Shown here piece by piece: positions 59,215-64,000 of a stretch of 64,000 bases of DNA (its first letter is position 1; each line of letters begins with the position of its first letter). The DNA comes from Phymatolithon calcareum. Taxonomy: Eukaryota; Rhodophyta; Florideophyceae; Hapalidiales. The stretch lies in contig OZ345360.1 in NCBI GenBank assembly GCA_977006965.1, positions 3,064,766 through 3,128,765 of the forward strand. The letters run 5' to 3'. The notes under the pieces were generated by a model. It ran no database searches and was not told where the DNA came from. It saw nothing but the letters and a program-made list of their open reading frames with translations. The position numbers and the translations under genes were made by a program.

Positions 59215-59593
59215 GGGAAAAGCTATGACAAGGAGCGGCGGAAAATTGAGAATTTAAATATGAAATAAGAAATTAAGAATTTGAAATATTGGTCGGAAAA
59301 ACGGAAAAGTTCAATAAATAATGAGATTTCAATATTTCGAATCTACATAGGAGATCTGAGATCTCTGACCTAGAATATAAATTTTCATACGCTCATATCG
59401 CGACCCACCAATCGCCAGCCACCAGCACTCCACTTTCTACGCTTTCTCCTTCACTATTGTACTAAACAGACTTTTCGTCTACAAGATACAGCATATAAAA
59501 ACAATCTCAAGTCGAAGCGTTTACTGAATCTATACCATTCAACGCATAGAATCTAGAGTAGGAAGAAAACTTTCAAGTCCCAATATCTGGAAA
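59215..59593. other. Gap between the two-frame gene and the SET gene
   Basis: A+T-rich, with the third copy of the GATCTGAGATCTC motif at 59353-59367. It would hold the 3' end of the SET transcript and the promoter of its neighbour. Confidence 0.45.
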
Positions 59594-60460
59594 CTAACGC
59601 CAGTACTGCTTGCCGTAGTTGACAAGTACTTCCTCACCTTTCTCGATACTCGTGATTGCTGTAACGAAAACGAAGTACGGGTTCGTGAAAGTAGGAAAAT
59701 CAAAAGGAAGACTTCTGTGTTCGAACTGTGCGTTTGCATGTCGAATGATAGCGCTGTCCGCTTCAAGACCGTTCTGAATCTTCTTTTTGTCGTTGATATA
59801 CGCGGCAACACAGTAAGGAGGGGGCACCACGAATACCTCCTTTCCCTGCAGGCGAGGAGAAGTGTTTTCAGGATTCATGTTTGGCAGTCGCATAGCGTAC
59901 GTTCTGAATCTGTCAACAGTGCATCCTAATTCGTCTCGCCCATACATAGAACCATCAAGACGTGCAATATGCTTTCTTTTTGTGATGTTCTTATGGACAA
60001 TAGTACCGCTGTACCAGCCAATAACGGTAAATGGTGCAATGCGTTGGAGAGCGAAAACTCCATTATCCGCACCAGGAATGCGTGACTCGGCGACATAGAC
60101 ACCGTGAAAGCTGGCGTCGGCTGCAAGGAGTGTGTTAACGTCAAAGGCACGGAATAAGGAAAGGAGATTGGATGGCCACTTTGCAAGCTCGACACGCTTG
60201 ACCGTGTCGACCTCGTTCATAGTGCGGGTAGCAGTGCAGAAGAAGTTGACAAGATGGTCTGGAAGAGCACAAAATATGGGCCAATCAAAAGGTTGGACCA
60301 GGGGGCTCGTCTTGCTCCTGCGTTTCACGATGTTATGGACCTCGGAGCGTGCCTCTTCGAGAAGGAGTTGTTTTTCTGCGAGCAATGGGAAACGATCGGA
60401 CACTATGGCTTCCGCAAACCTACTCCAATTACGAAAAGGCGGAATTTGGATATCATTGGC
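59594..60460 (-). CDS. SET-domain protein, 5' end unresolved
   Basis: SET domains methylate protein lysines using S-adenosylmethionine. The open frame runs from just inside repeat R2 (about 60460) to a TAG at 59594 and has no ATG before residue 70 or so, so the true start is missing or lies in another exon. Visible SET features: GVYVAESRIPGADNGVFALQ and WYSGTI (first strands, cofactor loop), AAYIND near 59800 in place of the classical NHSC, and GEEVLVNYGKQYW at the end (the usual GEE-LLV-YG-YW block). About 135 residues precede the domain (SDRFPLLAEKQLLLEEARSE is helical). The reading frame is otherwise clean. The 5' part overlaps a segment duplicated at 62.1 kb, so it may be truncated by that rearrangement. 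Confidence 0.75.
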   Translation of the reverse strand, partial: ANDIQIPPFRNWSRFAEAIVSDRFPLLAEKQLLLEEARSEVHNIVKRRSKTSPLVQPFDWPIFCALPDHLVNFFCTATRTMNEVDTVKRVELAKWPSNLLSLFRAFDVNTLLAADASFHGVYVAESRIPGADNGVFALQRIAPFTVIGWYSGTIVHKNITKRKHIARLDGSMYGRDELGCTVDRFRTYAMRLPNMNPENTSPRLQGKEVFVVPPPYCVAAYINDKKKIQNGLEADSAIIRHANAQFEHRSLPFDFPTFTNPYFVFVTAITSIEKGEEVLVNYGKQYWR

Positions 60461-61506
60461 CTACCGAGATGGATGGGTAGTGCATTGATTAGAGCATGTT
60501 CACGACGCAAATTCCGAAATCTGATGCGAGAATCGAACTCTCCTGACAATTTTTCGTCGGACAGCTGCGCGATCAGCAGCGCGAACTATGTCGAAGTCTC
60601 AATTGTGCTGCTCGGTACAGGTGTAATGCATGGCGGTAATCGTGAAATTTCTGTGTCTGAATGAGAGAATCATGATACGTTATGCTTACTAAATATTACG
60701 TGGAGAGTGTGAGGAAGGCGGTAAAGTTGCAGTATGTTGAAATGAAGGGCACTGAACGGGTGGAGCGGAGAGGATTTGGGGAAAAATAGAAATTTGTTGT
60801 GAGAGTGGGCGGAGTAGTTCGAGAGGAGTGGGAGAGGGCGTAGAAGGAGTATGAGGGTAGGTTTTGAAAAATGAGGAAAAAATTGGCGGATGGAGGGAAT
60901 GGGAGTCATGACTCCCGGGGGCTCTGCCCCCTTTCCCCCCGCTGGGGGCTCGCCCCCAGACCCCGGCAATGTTTTTTTAATCGTCAGGATAGCAAGGCGC
61001 TGTGTGCGTGCGGTCCGGTGTGTTTAAGCAAGAGTGGTATTCCGTAAGATGTAATCCCTATTCCCTATTCCAGCATGGGCCTAAGGCTATTCCTTTTCTT
61101 TCTCTCTTTTTCTTCTCCCCTTTCTTCTCTCCCTTTTTTTTCCTCCTCCTTCTTTTCGCGGCTGCCGTCTCGCCTGTGGCCCGATTCTTTGTGTAAACAG
61201 AGATTATGTAATAGAGATTAGGGAAGTGTAAGCCGTCCCACGGGTGTAAGCACCACGGATTGCTGTAAGCGCATAGATCTGTAAGCGGTACTGACTGGTG
61301 TAAGCACGGAAGCACCTGTGATGATGTAAGCACAGCCGTCAGTAAGCACTGCTGATGGTGTGTGCAATGGGTTTCGAAGCGGGCCGTGAAGATGAAGATT
61401 GTATGAACAGTTTAGAGTGTATTTATATGTAGTGAAGTTTGGAGAATGTTGTGACGGGGTGAGATTGCCACGTGTGCATACGAGAGACTTGTCGAAGAAT
61501 AGAAAC
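60419..61506. repeat. Dispersed repeat R2, copy 2 (longest)
   Basis: 60419-60838 is nearly identical to 62088-62577 apart from an insertion in the latter. 60796-60897 and 61358-61506 match copy 1 at 50.9-51.3 kb. Between these blocks lies a strong G+C hairpin region (GGGGGCTCTGCCCCC and GGGGGCTCGCCCCC, 60914-60965). Confidence 0.85.
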
Positions 61507-62087
61507 TAGACGAATGAGCATTCCGATTGTGCACAGGACTATAGTTGCAACGATGGAACGATTAATTATATGTATCTGAGGATTCGGGAGACCCGAAAAA
61601 GTTTGCTTACATAACTAGCATAGCTGACAGCTCTGATGAACTCGTTTGGTTGCCGTGTCTCTCGATACAAGTCGCGTGACTGTCACGTAGACTCTCTAAA
61701 AATTCTGTGTCTGTTAATGGTGCAAAGCTCGTTAGTCACTGTCTAACGTCATATCGACGAACCTTCATACTAGGAAACCGTGATAGGCCGAGGACGAAAA
61801 TGAAATATTTGCAGAAGGACGTTCGAGGTCACGGTTGTACTCGAAAAGTATTGCTGGAGTTTTGGTTGTGGAAAAATAAAAAACGAAGGACACTGGGGAT
61901 TCCCGAGTGATCCCTCACCTCAGTACTAATCCAGCCTGTCGAACCATATCTTGCAAGTTCGGAATGGGTTTGCGAGCATGTTTCTGAAGTATGGTCCTTC
62001 GTGGTGATGATGGTGGGACGGACGGTATATATTGGACGATTGGGGATTGGAAGAGGTCCACTTGGCTGATGGCAATTCCCCAGTCCC
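61507..62087. other. Gap between R2 copies
   Basis: No recognisable gene. A 67-codon ORF at 61707-61910 is unconvincing. Confidence 0.35.
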
Positions 62088-62577
62088 TACTCCAATTACG
62101 AAAAGGCGGAATTTGGATAGGGAATAGGGTTAGGAATACGGTTGGGTTAGGGCATAGGGTTGGGTCATTGCTTTTGAAGACACTTGGCGCTTCATCATTG
62201 GCCTACCGAGATGGATGGGTAGTGCATTGATTAGAGCATGTTCACGACGCAAATTCCGAAATCTGATGCGAGAATCGAACTCTCCTGACAATTTTTCGTC
62301 GGACAGCTGCGCGATCAGCAGCGCGAACTATGTCGAAGTCTCAATTGTGCTGCTCGGTACAGGTGTAATGCATGGCGGTAATCGTGAAATTTCTGTGCCT
62401 GAATGAGAGAATCATGATACGTTATGCTTACTAAATATTACGTGGAGAGTGTGAGGAAGGCGGTAAAGTTGCAGTATGTTGAAATGAAGGGCACTGAACG
62501 GGTGGAGCGGAGAGGAATTGGGGAAAAATAGAAATTTGTTGTGAGAGTGGGCGGAGTAGTTCGAGAGGAGTGGGAGA
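62088..62577. repeat. Dispersed repeat R2, copy 3, fused to the 7-bp array
   Basis: Matches 60419-60838. Relative to that copy it has about 80 bp of extra sequence after 62119, mostly G-rich telomere-like DNA. Its right end breaks off at GTGGGAGAGGAATAGGG, directly into the GGGAATA array. Confidence 0.85.
62115..62166 (+). repeat. Interstitial degenerate telomere-like tract
   Basis: Contains GGGAATAGGGTTAGG, GGGTTAGGG and CATAGGGTTGGG units, mixing TTAGGG-like and AATAGGG-like repeats inside R2 copy 3. It is absent from R2 copy 2 at the same point. Confidence 0.7.
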
Positions 62578-64000
62578 GGAATAGGGAATAGGGAATAGGG
62601 AATAAGGAATAGGGAATAGGAAATAGGGGAAGGGAAGGGAATAGGGAATAGGGAATAGGGAATAGGGAATAGGGAATAGGGAATAGGGAATAGGGAATAG
62701 GGAATAGGGAATAGGGAATAGGGAATAGGGAATAGGGAATAGGGAATAGGGAATAGGGAATAGGGAATAGGGAATAGGGAATAGGGAATAGGGAATAGGG
62801 GAATAAGTAGGGAATAGGGGAATAGGGAATAGGGAATAGGGAATAGGGAATAGGGAATAGGGAATAGGGAATAGGGAATAGGGAATAGGGAATAGGGAAT
62901 AGGGAATAGGGAATAGGGAATAGGGAATAGGGAATAGGGAATAGGGAATAGGGAATAGGGAATAGGGAATAGGGAATAGGGAATAGGGAATAGGGAATAG
63001 GGAATAGGGAATAGGGAATAGGGAATAGGGAATAGGGAATAGGGAATAGGGAATAGGGAATAGGGAATAGGGAATAGGGAATAGGGAATAGGGAATAGGG
63101 AATAGGGAATAGGGAATAGGGAATAGGGAATAGGGAATAGGGAATAGGGAATAGGGAATAGGGAATAGGGAATAGGGAATAGGGAATAGGGAATAGGGAA
63201 TAGGGAATAGGGAATAGGGAATAGGGAATAGGGAATAGGGAATAGGGAATAGGGAATAGGGAATAGGGAATAGGGAATAGGGAATAGGGAATAGGGAATA
63301 GGGAATAGGGAATAGGGAATAGGGAATAGGGAATAGGGAATAGGGAATAGGGAATAGGGAATAGGGAATAGGGAATAGGGAATAGGGAATAGGGAATAGG
63401 GAATAGGGAATAGGGAATAGGGAATAGGGAATAGGGAATAGGGAATAGGGAATAGGGAATAGGGAATAGGGAATAGGGAATAGGGAATAGGGAATAGGGA
63501 ATAGGGAATAGGGAATAGGGAATAGGGAATAGGGAATAGGGAATAGGGAATAGGGAATAGGGAATAGGGAATAGGGAATAGGGAATAGGGAATAGGGAAT
63601 AGGGAATAGGGAATAGGGAATAGGGAATAGGGAATAGGGAATAGGGAATAGGGAATAGGGAATAGGGAATAGGGAATAGGGAATAGGGAATAGGGAATAG
63701 GGAATAGGGAATAGGGAATAGGGAATAGGGAATAGGGAATAGGGAATAGGGAATAGGGAATAGGGAATAGGGAATAGGGAATAGGGAATAGGGAATAGGG
63801 AATAGTGGAATAGGGAAGAGGGAATAGGGAATGTGGGTAGGGAATAGGGAATTGGGAAGAGGGTTAGGGGGAATAGGGAAGTAGGGATAGGGAATAGGGA
63901 ATAGGGAATAGGGAATAGGGAATGGGGATAGGGAATAGGGGAATTGGGAATAGGGTTGAGGGAATAGGGAAGAGGGAATAGGGAATGGGGAATAGGGAAT
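62576..64000 (+). repeat. 7-bp array (GGGAATA)n, G-rich strand pointing right
   Basis: About 1.4 kb of GGGAATA units, very homogeneous from about 62640 to 63800 with a few slips (near 62800). It becomes degenerate to the end (GGGAAGAGGG, GGGTTAGGGG, GTGGGTAGGG variants). The unit has the T/A-then-GGG form of telomeric repeats, with the G-rich strand running 5' to 3' toward the right edge. The array continues beyond the window. Confidence 0.97.

Noticed and set aside
60520-60620. Possible minus-strand tRNA (GTTCGATTC box with a GCTGC/GCAGC stem)
   Set aside because: No A box, no pairing acceptor stem, and the loop lacks T at position 33. The same sequence recurs in R2 copy 3 as part of the repeat.
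62576-64000. CRISPR or other direct-repeat array
   Set aside because: Units are contiguous 7-mers without spacers, in a eukaryotic context.

Overview
The window reads as eukaryotic, repeat-dominated nuclear DNA. It holds Ty3/gypsy LTR retrotransposons with integrase and chromodomain, a pogo-like DNA transposon, a hAT transposon, LINE relics, MITE-like hairpins and very long simple satellites. There is no operon structure, ribosomal RNA or convincing tRNA. The lineage cannot be fixed from sequence alone. RecQ helicases with an N-terminal C2H2 finger, resembling the telomere-linked helicases of fungal subtelomeres, point to a fungus or another compact microbial eukaryote. The few gene-like ORFs have no obvious introns and carry a TATA box roughly 90-110 nt before the ATG. 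Layout, left to right. 1-2766 is a 10-bp satellite (GAAAATGAAT). 2767-9930 has no recognisable gene. 10.2-19.8 kb is a strikingly G+C-rich Ty3/gypsy element (gypsy-1) whose gag is split by an apparently intact pogo/Tc1-type transposon (11140-13750, TA target duplication, intact transposase). 20.2-21.9 kb is an unidentified, frameshifted antisense ORF crossing the G+C boundary. 22.4-23.4 kb is a fragment of a RecQ/zinc-finger helicase relic, fused to a dispersed repeat (R1). 25802-31609 is a structurally complete second gypsy element (gypsy-2) with two LTRs and a perfect 5-bp target duplication, but with nonsense codons. 32.3-33 kb is a LINE reverse-transcriptase scrap. 34.0-35.3 kb holds a small orphan gene plus a decayed tandem copy of its 5' end. 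36.4-38.3 kb is a second R1 copy carrying MITEs. 39.8-47.2 kb is one minus-strand LINE relic (ORF1, endonuclease, RT) interrupted by a hAT element (41732-43762, 8-bp target duplication). 48.3-49.5 kb is a LINE RNase H relic. 50.9-52.1 kb holds repeats and a MITE. 52.4-56.8 kb is a nearly full-length RecQ helicase relic. 57.4-60.5 kb holds two minus-strand genes: an unknown protein with an acidic/basic tail, in two frames, and a SET-domain protein. 60.4-62.6 kb is duplicated repeat R2. 62.58-64 kb is a 7-bp GGGAATA array that runs out of the window. Themes. (1) Nested insertions give a relative history: pogo is younger than gypsy-1 and hAT is younger than the LINE. (2) Premature stops in the decayed elements repeatedly sit where a C-to-T or G-to-A transition from Gln, Arg or Trp codons explains them, and zinc-knuckle Cys-to-Tyr changes have the same character. 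This suggests RIP-like or methylation-driven mutation of repeats. (3) The G-rich 7-mer array, its short scattered tracts, the RecQ relics and the segmental duplications together suggest a subtelomeric or telomere-like right end. That last point is inference.
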